Source: an uncultured Muribaculaceae bacterium (GTDB taxonomy: Bacteria > Bacteroidota > Bacteroidia > Bacteroidales > Muribaculaceae). Taken from it: a stretch of 64,000 nucleotides of DNA. Location of the stretch: contig CAJUPY010000009.1 of the NCBI GenBank assembly GCA_910588035.1, forward strand, positions 1 through 64,000. Reading direction: 5' to 3'. How positions within the stretch are numbered: position 1 is the stretch's first letter; each line of letters begins with the position of its first letter. This document shows, one piece after another, positions 34,615 to 43,370 of the stretch. The position numbers and the translations under genes were made by a program. The notes under the pieces were generated by a model. The model ran no database searches. It was not told the DNA's origin and saw only the letters and a program-made list of their open reading frames with translations.

Positions 34615-35880
34615 TTACCTTATTTTCAGTGTGATGAAAGTCAAGACGGCGAGCAGAATGCCGATGATCCAGAATCTGACAACGATTTTTGACTCCGGAA
34701 TAGCCTGTCGCGGAGACTGGATTATCGCCTCGATCGAGCCGTCGCCCGGTTTCTGGTAGTGGTGGTGTAGCGGTGTCATCTTGAAGATGCGTCGTCCGGT
34801 TCCGGTTTTTTTCTTTGTCATTTTGAAGTATGCTACCTGAATCATGACCGACAGATCCTCGATCAGGAAAATCGCGCACAGCAGCGGAATCAGCAGCTCT
34901 TTGTGGATCAGAATCGCGAACACGGCGATGATGCCGCCGAGGGTGAGGCTGCCGGTGTCGCCCATGAAGACCTGGGCGGGATAGGCATTGTACCACAGGA
35001 ATCCGATCAGCGCACCGATGAATGCCGCCATGTATACCACCAGTTCCTCGCTGCCGGGTATATACATTATGTTTAGGTAGGAGGAGTAGATTATGTTGCT
35101 TCCGAGATAGGCCATCAGGGCGAGGGCGACACCGATGATGGCCGAGGTGCCTGTGGCCAGTCCGTCAAGACCGTCGGTCAGGTTCGCGCCGTTGCTGGTA
35201 GCTGTGACGGCTATGATGACGACGATGATGAAAACAATCCAGCCGGCAGTCTCTGCATAGTCTCCCGCCCACTGGGTGAGCCAGGTGTAGTCGAAGTTGT
35301 TGTTCTTGACAAACGGAATTGTTGTCTGGGGTGAATGGATGTCGGAACTCTCATAGATGACATCTACGACTTCGTCGGTCTCTACATTGGTCACCTCGGT
35401 GTTCTCCCTGATGACGATGTCGTTGCTCAAGAACATCGTTACGCCGACAATGAGGCCGAGTCCGATCTGTCCGACAATCTTGAAGCGTCCGTTGAGCCCT
35501 TCCTTGTCTTTACGCGCCACCTTGATGTAGTCGTCGAGAAAACCGAGTGTTCCGAGCCACACGGTCGAGACGATCATCAGAAGCATGTAGACGCTGGTCA
35601 GATTTCCGACGAGCAGACATGGAATCAAGATCGAGATTATTATGATGATGCCACCCATTGTCGGGGTGCCGGTCTTTTTCATTTGTCCTTCGAGCCCGAG
35701 GTCGCGTATGATTTCGCCGACCTGTTGTTTTTGCAGGAGCGTTATGATTTTTTTGCCGAAGACGATCGCGATGAACAGCGACATCACCAGGGCGAGAACC
35801 GACCTGAAAGTGATGTAGCTCATCAGGCGTGCGCCCGGAAAGTCGATTTGTGACAGATATTCAAAAATATGATACAGCAT
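34615..35880 (-). CDS. mraY: Phospho-N-acetylmuramoyl-pentapeptide-transferase
   Basis: 421 residues, ten membrane helices. MraY attaches phospho-MurNAc-pentapeptide to undecaprenyl phosphate, forming lipid I. Key motifs: KKTGTPTMGG, LGFLDDYIK (metal-binding Asp pair), NLTDGLDGLA and FMGDTGSLTLGG, plus TPLHHHYQ near the C-terminus. A periplasmic loop near 165-205 (NVETDEVVDVIYESSDIHSP) makes it longer than the ~360-residue E. coli enzyme, as usual in Bacteroidetes. Confidence 0.97.
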   Translation of the reverse strand: MLYHIFEYLSQIDFPGARLMSYITFRSVLALVMSLFIAIVFGKKIITLLQKQQVGEIIRDLGLEGQMKKTGTPTMGGIIIIISILIPCLLVGNLTSVYMLLMIVSTVWLGTLGFLDDYIKVARKDKEGLNGRFKIVGQIGLGLIVGVTMFLSNDIVIRENTEVTNVETDEVVDVIYESSDIHSPQTTIPFVKNNNFDYTWLTQWAGDYAETAGWIVFIIVVIIAVTATSNGANLTDGLDGLATGTSAIIGVALALMAYLGSNIIYSSYLNIMYIPGSEELVVYMAAFIGALIGFLWYNAYPAQVFMGDTGSLTLGGIIAVFAILIHKELLIPLLCAIFLIEDLSVMIQVAYFKMTKKKTGTGRRIFKMTPLHHHYQKPGDGSIEAIIQSPRQAIPESKIVVRFWIIGILLAVLTFITLKIR

Positions 35881-35893
35881 TGTCTATGTAAAC

Positions 35894-37363
35894 TTACATT
35901 TCGTTTTCAAAAATCTGAGACATCACCTCGCGGTCGTCGAAGTGGTGTCTGACTCCCTTTATCTCCTGGTAATCTTCGTGGCCCTTTCCGGCGATCAGAA
36001 CCACGTCGCCCCTGCGTGCCATTGCCGATGCCACTTTTATCGCCTCATCGCGATAGGTCACGGTCAGGGTTTTCGACGACAGGGCCTTGGAGTCGAGTCC
36101 GGCTTCCATTTCAGCTATGATCTCACGTGGGTCTTCATCGCGCGGGTTGTCGCTTGTCAACACAAGCACGTCGCTGAGCCGGGCCGCCTCGCGCGCCATG
36201 ATCGGACGTTTGCCCCGGTCGCGGTTTCCGCCGGCTCCGACAACGGTGATTATGTGTCCGTTGTTGCCGATTATCTCGCGGACCGTGTTGAGAACATTGA
36301 CCACGGCATCGGGTGTGTGGGCATAGTCGATGATCGCGACGTAGCCCCGGCGCGGAGAGCGCATGGTCTGGAAACGGCCTGCCACCGGCACCATTCGGCT
36401 CATGCCGATAAGAATCCGCTCGGTGTCCCAGCCCAGGAGAATGACGGTTCCGTAGAGGGCGGTGAGGTTATAGGCATTGAAGCGTCCGGTGAACATGACC
36501 TCGACCTCGTTTCGGTTGAACGACATCAGTGTTCCGTCGAGACGTTGCTCGATTATCCGTCCGACGAAATCGGCCGGTCGACGCAGCGAATAGGTGTGGC
36601 GCGATGCGGCGGTGTTCTGCAACATGATCTCGCCGTTGCGGTCGTCAATGTTGGTCAGGGCGAACGCATCGGCGGGCAGGGTATCGAAAAACGATTTCTT
36701 GGCTGCGAGATATGCTTCGAAGGTCTTGTGGTAGTCGAGGTGGTCGCGGGTCAGGTTGGTGAACACGCCGCCGGCGAACGTCAGTCCGGCGATGCGGTGC
36801 TGGTGGGCGGCGTGAGAGCTGACTTCCATCGCGGCATAGGTGCAGCCGGCGTCGACCATACGTGCCAGCAGGCTGTTCAGCTCGATCGGGTCGGGGGTGG
36901 TGTGGGTGGCGTCGACCGGTTCGGTGTCGATATAGTTCCTGACCGTTGACAGAAGTCCGGCCTTGAATCCCATCTGGCGGGCCATTTCATAGATGAGAGT
37001 GGCGGTTGTGGTCTTTCCGTTGGTGCCTGTCACTCCGATCAGCTTGAGTTTTGACGATGGGTTGCCGAACCATGCCGATGCGATCTCGCCGAGGGCAGTC
37101 GCGCTGTTTCCGACAATCACGTAGGTGACGTCAGGGTCGGGTGACGTCGGCATCTCCTCAGCCACTACAGCCGCGGCACCGGCGTTGGTTGCATCGCTGA
37201 TGAAACGGTGTCCGTCGACGTTGACTCCTCTGACGGCGACAAACAGTTTTCCTTTGACATCGCCGCGCGAGTCAGAGGTGATTCCCGTTATCGTGCGGTC
37301 GGTGGTTCCGGCCGTAGAGACGGTGTTTATTCTGGAAATTATGTCAGACAGTTTCTGTGTCAT
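35894..37363 (-). CDS. murE: UDP-MurNAc-L-Ala-D-Glu--2,6-diaminopimelate ligase
   Basis: 489 residues. ATP loop GVTGTNGKTTTA, DYAHTPDAV and the TSDNPRDEDP motif; DNPR is the signature for meso-diaminopimelate over lysine, so the murein should be DAP-type. Directly downstream of ftsI (18-bp gap). Confidence 0.97.
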   Translation of the reverse strand: MTQKLSDIISRINTVSTAGTTDRTITGITSDSRGDVKGKLFVAVRGVNVDGHRFISDATNAGAAAVVAEEMPTSPDPDVTYVIVGNSATALGEIASAWFGNPSSKLKLIGVTGTNGKTTTATLIYEMARQMGFKAGLLSTVRNYIDTEPVDATHTTPDPIELNSLLARMVDAGCTYAAMEVSSHAAHQHRIAGLTFAGGVFTNLTRDHLDYHKTFEAYLAAKKSFFDTLPADAFALTNIDDRNGEIMLQNTAASRHTYSLRRPADFVGRIIEQRLDGTLMSFNRNEVEVMFTGRFNAYNLTALYGTVILLGWDTERILIGMSRMVPVAGRFQTMRSPRRGYVAIIDYAHTPDAVVNVLNTVREIIGNNGHIITVVGAGGNRDRGKRPIMAREAARLSDVLVLTSDNPRDEDPREIIAEMEAGLDSKALSSKTLTVTYRDEAIKVASAMARRGDVVLIAGKGHEDYQEIKGVRHHFDDREVMSQIFENEM

Positions 37364-37381
37364 TATCTTTGTTTTGTTTTT

Positions 37382-39484
37382 TCAAATCAGTCTGATTATC
37401 ACGGTTGATCCGCGCCGCAGCTGCTGTCCGGCTTGCGGACGCTGGCTGTTCACGCAGCCACGGCCTTCGAAGGCGACATTGTAGCCGGCCCGTTCGATTG
37501 CCACGACGGCCTCCCGCAGACCGAGTCCGCTGACGTCAGGCACTATGCCTTCGGACGTAGCCTGTTTAGCCGCGCTCCGGCACTGGTAGCCTGTGATCGT
37601 AGCCGAGTGCCTGTAGGTGTCGGTTGTCGATGTGTGGTAGAATTTGGGCGATGCCCCTTTGGGAGCCTGGGTGTCGGCTCTGAAGTCGCTGACATTGTCA
37701 AGAAGACCGCGGGAGAACATTTTCATCGCAATGTTTTTCATTACCTGGCCGCTTGTCGATGCCGCTCCGAACATGTTCTGCTTGGGGTGGCATGTGAGCA
37801 CTATGCAAGAGTATTTCGGTTTTTCGGCGGGAAAAAATCCACAGAAAGCGAGACGCTTGCGTCCGGTGTTGTACTGGTGGGTCTTCGGATCGACCATATA
37901 GCATGTGCCGGTTTTGCCGGCGATGTTAACAAGGGGGTTGCGCAGACGTTTGCCCGTTCCGTGTTCCCCTTCGACGACGCTTCGGAGCATGTCGCGCAAG
38001 ATAGCGGCATTGCGCGGGGTGCAGATCGTGTCTACCACCGAGACCGGAATCACTGTCGGGACAGAGTCTTCGCGCAGAAGCTCGCTGTAGAGTCTGGGGC
38101 GCACGAACACGCCGTCGTTGGCAATGGCGTTGTAGATGGCGAGGGTGTAGATCGGAGGAATCATGGTTGCGTAGCCATAGCACATTCGTGAGAGCGAGAT
38201 GCGGCTCGGGTTTTTCTCGATCACCGGGGTGCGCTCGCCCGCGATTCCGGTGTTGAGGGGTTTGAAGAAGCTGATTGCCTCAAGGCTTTTGTAGAATTGC
38301 GACGGGTCGCGGTGATAGATGCTGTTGTCGCCGGTGATGACCTTGGTCATGCCGATGTTGCTCGACCGCTCGATGACTTCGCTGACGCGCATCGAGGTGC
38401 AGCCGTGGGAGTCGGTGATCGGGCGTCCGCCGGCATAGGCATAGCTGAATCCGGTCGAGATGACACGGTTGGGGTCGGAGACAAGTCCGTTTTCCAGTGC
38501 GATCAGCATTGAGATCGGCTTCATTACCGATCCGGGCTCGAAGCCTTGCACGGCGCGGTTTATGGCCTCGATATATTTGCCTGACCGGGGGCTTTTCTCA
38601 AGGTTTGAGATTGCCTTTATGTCACCGGTGGAGACGTCCATCAGCACTGCTACTCCCCAGTCGGCGTCACATGTCTCGAGCACGGTGTTCAGTTCGTTCT
38701 CGACAATGTCCTGAATGCCGATGTCGATAGTCGACTTTATGGTGTAACCCGGCACTGCGGCGGTGTCGGTCCAGTCGGCGATGCGTCGGGTGAGGGGAAT
38801 TTTTTTCGAAACGCCCGGCACACCGTAGAGCAGCGAGTCGAGTGCGCATTCGAGACCCGAGATGCCGTGTATCTCGGCACATTCCCTGGTTTGCCCGACG
38901 CGTCCGATCGATCGGAGCGCCATGTTGCCGTAGGGATGGGTGCGTCTGACTTTAGAGTCGATTACCAGACCATGTTTGGCGGGGTATTTTGCATCGAAAA
39001 ACGGAATTGTTCTCACTCTCTCGAGGTCGGCGAAGCTGAGATTGTCGATGATTCTGAATCCTCTCGGACGTTTTTTGAATTCAAGATCAAGCGGAGCCGA
39101 CAGGTGTTTGATCCATTGGGCACGTGTCTTGCCGTAGTTTGGAAAGAAGCGGCACAGGGAGTCGGCGATGACCGGAATCGCGTTTTTGTAGTCGACCATG
39201 ACCTGGGGATGGCTCTTGAACCGTTCGGCCCTGAAGTCCATGCGCAGGGTGTAGAATGTCAGGTTTGTTGCGAGCACGCTGCCGTCGGCCGCGAGAATGT
39301 CACCGCGCTGCGGGTGAATGACTTTAGACACGAGCAGCTCTGAGTTGGCCTTTTTGTTCCATTTGTCGGCGTCGATGACCGTTGTCTTGAAGAGTTTGAA
39401 GACAATCAGCCCGGCGAGAATGAAAATTAGCAGCGATATGAGCAGGTAGCGTGCGAGAATGTGGGTGTGGTTTGTCTTTTTCAT
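37382..39484 (-). CDS. ftsI: Septal transpeptidase FtsI (PBP3) with C-terminal PASTA domain
   Basis: 700 residues from the ATG at 39484 (MKKTNHTHILARY), which overlaps the ftsL stop by 4 bp; the open frame extends 62 codons upstream but those lie inside ftsL. One N-terminal membrane helix precedes the PBP dimerisation domain. The transpeptidase domain has the active-site Ser in GSVMKP, the SSN triad and KTGT (AGKTGTCYM). A single PASTA-like module closes the protein (IVPDVSGLGLREAVVAIERAGYNV). FtsI cross-links septal murein alongside FtsW. Confidence 0.96.
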   Translation of the reverse strand: MKKTNHTHILARYLLISLLIFILAGLIVFKLFKTTVIDADKWNKKANSELLVSKVIHPQRGDILAADGSVLATNLTFYTLRMDFRAERFKSHPQVMVDYKNAIPVIADSLCRFFPNYGKTRAQWIKHLSAPLDLEFKKRPRGFRIIDNLSFADLERVRTIPFFDAKYPAKHGLVIDSKVRRTHPYGNMALRSIGRVGQTRECAEIHGISGLECALDSLLYGVPGVSKKIPLTRRIADWTDTAAVPGYTIKSTIDIGIQDIVENELNTVLETCDADWGVAVLMDVSTGDIKAISNLEKSPRSGKYIEAINRAVQGFEPGSVMKPISMLIALENGLVSDPNRVISTGFSYAYAGGRPITDSHGCTSMRVSEVIERSSNIGMTKVITGDNSIYHRDPSQFYKSLEAISFFKPLNTGIAGERTPVIEKNPSRISLSRMCYGYATMIPPIYTLAIYNAIANDGVFVRPRLYSELLREDSVPTVIPVSVVDTICTPRNAAILRDMLRSVVEGEHGTGKRLRNPLVNIAGKTGTCYMVDPKTHQYNTGRKRLAFCGFFPAEKPKYSCIVLTCHPKQNMFGAASTSGQVMKNIAMKMFSRGLLDNVSDFRADTQAPKGASPKFYHTSTTDTYRHSATITGYQCRSAAKQATSEGIVPDVSGLGLREAVVAIERAGYNVAFEGRGCVNSQRPQAGQQLRRGSTVIIRLI

Positions 39485-39831
39485 TTGTAAGAAATCTGAT
39501 AAGGTGGTCTTTCCTGAATGTGTAGGTTTAGATGCATCGAGTCGACGAGCTGCTGCATCTCGCTTTCGCGTGTGCGGCTCATGTAGGTGCTCCGTTCTCT
39601 TATCGACTCGGTCTTGACGACTTCGAGGCGTCGTGTCAGTGACTGAATTGTCTCCATGCGTGTCTGACACTGGTATTTGTTGGTGATGTAGATCAGCAAC
39701 ATTACCATCACGACCAAGATCTTACCCCAGTTACGGGCGAAGAAATCGGTAGACAGAATTTTGCCGTGGAGGGCTTTTAGCAACAGCGAGTCGCTTTTTT
39801 TCTTCTGCGGTTTATTTTTCTTTTCAGCCAT
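39481..39831 (-). CDS. ftsL: FtsL-like divisome protein
   Basis: 116 residues: a basic cytoplasmic N-terminus (EKKNKPQKKKS), one membrane helix (ILVVMVMLLIYITN) and a short periplasmic coiled coil (RMETIQSLTRRLEVVKTESIRERSTY). Sequence similarity to FtsL is low in general, so the call rests on topology and location between rsmH and ftsI. Overlaps rsmH by 8 bp and ftsI by 4 bp. Confidence 0.85.
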   Translation of the reverse strand: MAEKKNKPQKKKSDSLLLKALHGKILSTDFFARNWGKILVVMVMLLIYITNKYQCQTRMETIQSLTRRLEVVKTESIRERSTYMSRTRESEMQQLVDSMHLNLHIQERPPYQISYK

Positions 39832-40765
39832 TGACTCGGTCGGTGTTTTTCGGTTCTAATTTTTCTGCGACTCTCATTTTCGCACTTCGCGAACGTGGGT
39901 TCCGTTCCACTTCGCCGGGCGACGGTACGATCGGTTTTGATGTGATCAGTTTCAGCGGCGACAGGTTGCGGCCGAAGAAATCTTTCTCGACATCGCCTTC
40001 AAGATTGCCTGTCTTCATGAAATTCTTGACCAACCGGTCTTCAAGCGAGTGGTAGGTGATGACGACGAGCCGTCCGCCTGGTCTGAGCACTTTAATTGCC
40101 TGGGTCAGGAAGTCGCGGAGGGCCGAGATCTCGTCATTGACAACGATGCGCAGAGCCTGGAAGATCTGGGCAAGTTCCTTTTTCTCCTGACGCGGGTCTA
40201 CCATCGGTCTGACGACTTCGAGCAGCTGTTCGACGGTAGTCACCGGGCGGTCACGCCGGGTCTTGACTATCGCGGCAGCGAGACGCCGGGCGTTTTTCAG
40301 TTCGCCGAAAAGCCTGAAAATCTCTGTCAGCCTCTGTTCGTCGGAGTCGTTTATGACAGCCGCGGCCGTCAGGTCGGCACTGCGGTTCATTCTCATGTCG
40401 AGCGGCCCTTCATATCTGAACGAGAATCCGCGTGCCGGGTCGTCGAAATGGTGGAACGAGACGCCGAGGTCGGCGAGAATTCCGTCGACTCCGTCGCAGT
40501 GGCCGTAGTAGCGCATGAAGTTGGAGAGATATCTGAAGTTTGAGTGGACGATTGTGAACCGAGGGTCGGTGAAAGCGCGGCTCACGGCATCGAGATCTTG
40601 GTCGAAAGAGTAGAGATGACCGTCATTGCCGAGGTTGGAGACTATGGCCCGAGAATGGCCGCCACCGCCGAATGTGGCATCGACATAGATGCCTTCTGAC
40701 TTGATGTTCAGCGCGTTGATCGCTTCGGGTAGCAGGGCCGGTATGTGATATGTCTCGTTCTCCAT
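39824..40765 (-). CDS. rsmH: 16S rRNA (cytosine-1402-N4)-methyltransferase
   Basis: 313 residues. RsmH methylates C1402 of 16S rRNA with SAM. Starts HIPALLPEAINAL, with the SAM loop DATFGGGGHS, DGILADLGVS and SFHHFDDPARGFSF, and the C-terminal ITYHSLEDRLVK and NPRSRSAKMRVAEKL. It is the first gene of the dcw cluster here; mraZ, which often precedes it, is missing and no short open frame in the 177 bp upstream replaces it. Confidence 0.97.
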   Translation of the reverse strand: MENETYHIPALLPEAINALNIKSEGIYVDATFGGGGHSRAIVSNLGNDGHLYSFDQDLDAVSRAFTDPRFTIVHSNFRYLSNFMRYYGHCDGVDGILADLGVSFHHFDDPARGFSFRYEGPLDMRMNRSADLTAAAVINDSDEQRLTEIFRLFGELKNARRLAAAIVKTRRDRPVTTVEQLLEVVRPMVDPRQEKKELAQIFQALRIVVNDEISALRDFLTQAIKVLRPGGRLVVITYHSLEDRLVKNFMKTGNLEGDVEKDFFGRNLSPLKLITSKPIVPSPGEVERNPRSRSAKMRVAEKLEPKNTDRVNG

Positions 40766-40880
40766 TTCGTTCGCTCGGGTTTGGGGTGAATTCGGTTGTA
40801 AAATTACTGAAAATCTTTTGATAAATTTACATATCGAAATTCTTTTTTATAAAAAAGTTTTCTACATAGGTGTAAGGGTG

Positions 40881-40917
40881 AAAAAAGTCTGCCGCCCGGT
40901 GGCAAGGAGCGGCAGAC
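40881..40917 (-). terminator. Terminator of the sirtuin gene
   Basis: GTCTGCCGC (40887-40895) pairs with GCGGCAGAC (40909-40917). On the minus strand the stem is followed by TTTTTT (40886-40881). It separates the sirtuin gene from the dcw cluster. Confidence 0.85.
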
Positions 40918-40942
40918 CAAGCTCTTAATTTGCAATTGTAAA

Positions 40943-41632
40943 TCAGCCGATGATCTGGGTGAGTTCGGCCACTCCTTCAGAGGCTCCTTTCCGGATCACC
41001 TTAATGGCGGCCGGAACGTTGGCGGGGTGAGGGTCGATGTAGTAGACGGGGGTCGTGGGACGAGCGTAATTCAGCAGTCCGGCAGCCGGATAGACATTCA
41101 GTGATGTTCCGATGATCACCAGTATGTCAGCTTTTCCGACAATGTCGATGGCAGGTTCGATCATCGGAACGGCTTCCTCGAAAAAGACAATGTGGGGTCT
41201 GACCCGGTGGCCGTCTATAGTTGTCTCGGGGGTAGTGTCGATCGAGTCTTCCCTGAGTTCGTAGACTTTCGATTCGTCGTCTATGGCGCGTACCTTCATC
41301 AGTTCTCCATGGAGATGCAGAACGTTTGAGCTTCCGGCGCGTTCGTGGAGGTTGTCGACGTTCTGGGTTATGATCACGACATTGAATTTTTTCTCGAGCC
41401 GTGCAAGCAGACGGTGTCCGTCGTTGGGATTGACGGTGAGCAGTTCGCGGCGGCGTGTGTTGTAGAATTGGTGTACGAGTGCCGGATCGCGTGCGAATCC
41501 GGTAGCGCTCGCCACGTCCATGACCGGATATTTATCCCACAGGCCACCACTGTCGCGGAAGGTTGAAAGTCCGCTCTCGACGCTCATTCCGGCTCCGGTC
41601 AGAACCACGAGGAGTTTCTTGTCTTGTTCCAT
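40943..41632 (-). CDS. Sirtuin-type NAD-dependent deacylase without cysteines
   Basis: 229 residues. Sirtuins use NAD to remove acyl groups from lysines. The NAD motifs GAGMSVESGLSTFRD (13-27) and TQNVDNLHERAG (89-100) and the catalytic His108 in HLHGE are intact, followed by the late GTSLNVYPAAGLL block. The usual zinc-binding Cys4 module between the catalytic His and the PHIVFFEEAVP segment is replaced by a short Asp/Glu/Thr stretch, and the entire protein has no cysteine. It is a single gene with its own terminator. CobB-like (class III) by overall pattern. Confidence 0.9.
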   Translation of the reverse strand: MEQDKKLLVVLTGAGMSVESGLSTFRDSGGLWDKYPVMDVASATGFARDPALVHQFYNTRRRELLTVNPNDGHRLLARLEKKFNVVIITQNVDNLHERAGSSNVLHLHGELMKVRAIDDESKVYELREDSIDTTPETTIDGHRVRPHIVFFEEAVPMIEPAIDIVGKADILVIIGTSLNVYPAAGLLNYARPTTPVYYIDPHPANVPAAIKVIRKGASEGVAELTQIIG

Positions 41633-41670
41633 TTTTGTTGTTTTTTCTAATTTAGAGTCAGGTTTTATCG

Positions 41671-41678
41671 CAAATTTA
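41671..41678 (-). promoter_or_regulatory. -7 box of the sirtuin gene
   Basis: Minus strand reads TAAATTTG, 38 bp before the start codon at 41632. A -33 element is not obvious. Confidence 0.45.
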
Positions 41679-41803
41679 ACACCCTGAGGTGGAAGCTTAT
41701 GCGTTAAATCATGTTAAAAAACAGAACGGTGGTAAATTGAATGATATTTCGGCCGATATTTTCATTTGCGGCAATTGTTAAATAACAAAAAGAAATAGGA
41801 AAA

Positions 41804-42541
41804 ATGAATCTGAAATCGCCGCGTTTTACAAAAATAGTGCTTGACACGCTCCACATTGTGGTGCTGGTTCTGTCTGTGTTGCTGATTGTATATATCTCAT
41901 ACGATACATTCCGCGGCATACCGTTTCTGCAGAACAAGAATTACATGAATTTTCAGCTGGTTGTGTGCATCGTGTTCATTGTCGATTTCTTCATCGAGCT
42001 GTTTTACGCTCCCGACAAATGGTTTTATTTCAGACGCAGGTGGCTTTTCCTTCTGTTGTCGATTCCCTATCTCAATCTTGTCAACCGTTATCAGATACAC
42101 CTGTCGGCTGACGCGCTCTATTTTGTCAGGTTTATTCCGCTTGCCCGCGGTGCACTGGCACTGACCATTGTTCTCGGCTACATCTCCCACAACAAGATAG
42201 CGAGCATTTTCTCGTCATATGTCTCGATCATGGTTCTGATCACCTATTTCGCGAGCCTGATTTTCTTTGAGCGCGAGCATCCGGTCAACTCAATGGTCAC
42301 TAACTACTGGGACGCGTTCTGGTGGGGTTGCATGCAGGTGACGACGCTCGGTTGCAGCATCTATCCGCTGACGGTGGCAGGCAAGATTCTTTGTGTGGTG
42401 CTGTCGCTGATGGGCATGATCATGTTTCCGTTGTTCACCGTCTACATGACCAATCTGATCATGTCGCGGCGTCAGCGCAAGAATCTGTATGTCAGTCAGA
42501 ATGACACAAAACCGCAGCCGATGGCTCAGAAACAGGGGTGA
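41804..42541 (+). CDS. Voltage-gated-type ion channel protein with unusual filter
   Basis: 245 residues with six hydrophobic segments; the fourth carries spaced Arg (FVRFIPLARGAL), as in voltage sensors, and the last two flank a pore loop. The pore sequence is VTTLGCSIYPLT (filter TTLGCS at 180-185) in place of the potassium-channel TVGYGD. The fold is ion-transporter (Pfam Ion_trans)-like and tetrameric action is expected, but ion selectivity cannot be inferred from this filter. The cytoplasmic tail is short and has no RCK or cyclic-nucleotide domain. Confidence 0.75.
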   Translation: MNLKSPRFTKIVLDTLHIVVLVLSVLLIVYISYDTFRGIPFLQNKNYMNFQLVVCIVFIVDFFIELFYAPDKWFYFRRRWLFLLLSIPYLNLVNRYQIHLSADALYFVRFIPLARGALALTIVLGYISHNKIASIFSSYVSIMVLITYFASLIFFEREHPVNSMVTNYWDAFWWGCMQVTTLGCSIYPLTVAGKILCVVLSLMGMIMFPLFTVYMTNLIMSRRQRKNLYVSQNDTKPQPMAQKQG

Positions 42542-42589
42542 AAAATGAAAAGACACCTGTGTTTTTTAACGGGTATATGAAAAAATCAT

Positions 42590-42597
42590 TACCTTTG
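42590..42597 (+). promoter_or_regulatory. -7 box of the glycosyltransferase-pyrC unit
   Basis: TACCTTTG fits TAnnTTTG. Transcription would begin near 42604, so a GTG at 42600 cannot be the start of the glycosyltransferase and the ATG at 42630 is preferred. Confidence 0.5.
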
Positions 42598-42629
42598 TTG
42601 TGAAAACTAAATTTAACCACCCGACGACA

Positions 42630-43370
42630 ATGAGCGACAGCGTTGTAATAATACCGATGTATAACGAGAAAGAGAACGCGGCTGCGATCATCGACGCAGT
42701 CATCGCGCTTCCCCATTCGTTTGACATTCTTGTCATAGACGATAATTCGCCCGATGGCACAGCAGCCATCGTGAAGAAGAAAATGTCGCAGTTTCCCGAC
42801 CGTGTGTTCCTGATCGAGCGTCAGGGTAAACTGGGGTTGGGAACGGCCTATATTGCCGGTTTCAAGGAGGCGTTGCGCCGGAAATATGAATACATATTTG
42901 AGATGGACGCCGATTTTTCCCATAACCCCAATGACCTTCTGGCTCTTTACCGTGCCTGCCACGAAGAGAAGGCCGATGTGGCCGTGGGTTCGCGTTATGT
43001 CACCGGGGTCAACGTGGTGAACTGGCCGATGGGGAGGGTGCTGATGTCATATTTCGCATCGAAATATGTCAGGATTGTCACGCGGTTGCCCATACATGAC
43101 ACCACGGCCGGCTTTGTATGCTACCGCCGGCGTGTGCTTGAGACAATGGAACTTGACAAAATCAAGTTCAAAGGCTATGCATTTCAGATAGAGATGAAGT
43201 TCACGGCCTATAAATGCGGCTTCAGGATAGTCGAGGTGCCGATTGTGTTTGTCAACCGTGTTCTCGGGACGAGCAAGATGAGTTCGGGCATCTTCGGCGA
43301 GGCTGTCATGGGGGTTGTCAAACTCAAGGTCGGAAGCTGGTTCAGAAAATATCCCAAACCCCAATCGTGA
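42630..43370 (+). CDS. Family 2 glycosyltransferase, polyprenol-phosphate mannosyltransferase-like
   Basis: 246 residues from the ATG at 42630. GT-A fold with IIPMYNEKENAAAII, LVIDDNSPDGTAAIV and EMDADFSHNP (metal-binding DxD), as in dolichol-phosphate mannose synthases. No C-terminal membrane helices, so it is the short Dpm1-like form. Likely makes a polyprenyl-phosphate sugar at the inner membrane for glycan or protein O-glycosylation; the sugar is not known. Its stop codon overlaps the pyrC start (TGATG). Confidence 0.9.
   Translation: MSDSVVIIPMYNEKENAAAIIDAVIALPHSFDILVIDDNSPDGTAAIVKKKMSQFPDRVFLIERQGKLGLGTAYIAGFKEALRRKYEYIFEMDADFSHNPNDLLALYRACHEEKADVAVGSRYVTGVNVVNWPMGRVLMSYFASKYVRIVTRLPIHDTTAGFVCYRRRVLETMELDKIKFKGYAFQIEMKFTAYKCGFRIVEVPIVFVNRVLGTSKMSSGIFGEAVMGVVKLKVGSWFRKYPKPQS

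Noticed and set aside
37382..39670. Longer FtsI start at 39670
   Set aside because: The extra 62 codons lie inside ftsL in another frame; the ATG at 39484 overlaps the ftsL stop as ATGA and starts the usual N-terminus.
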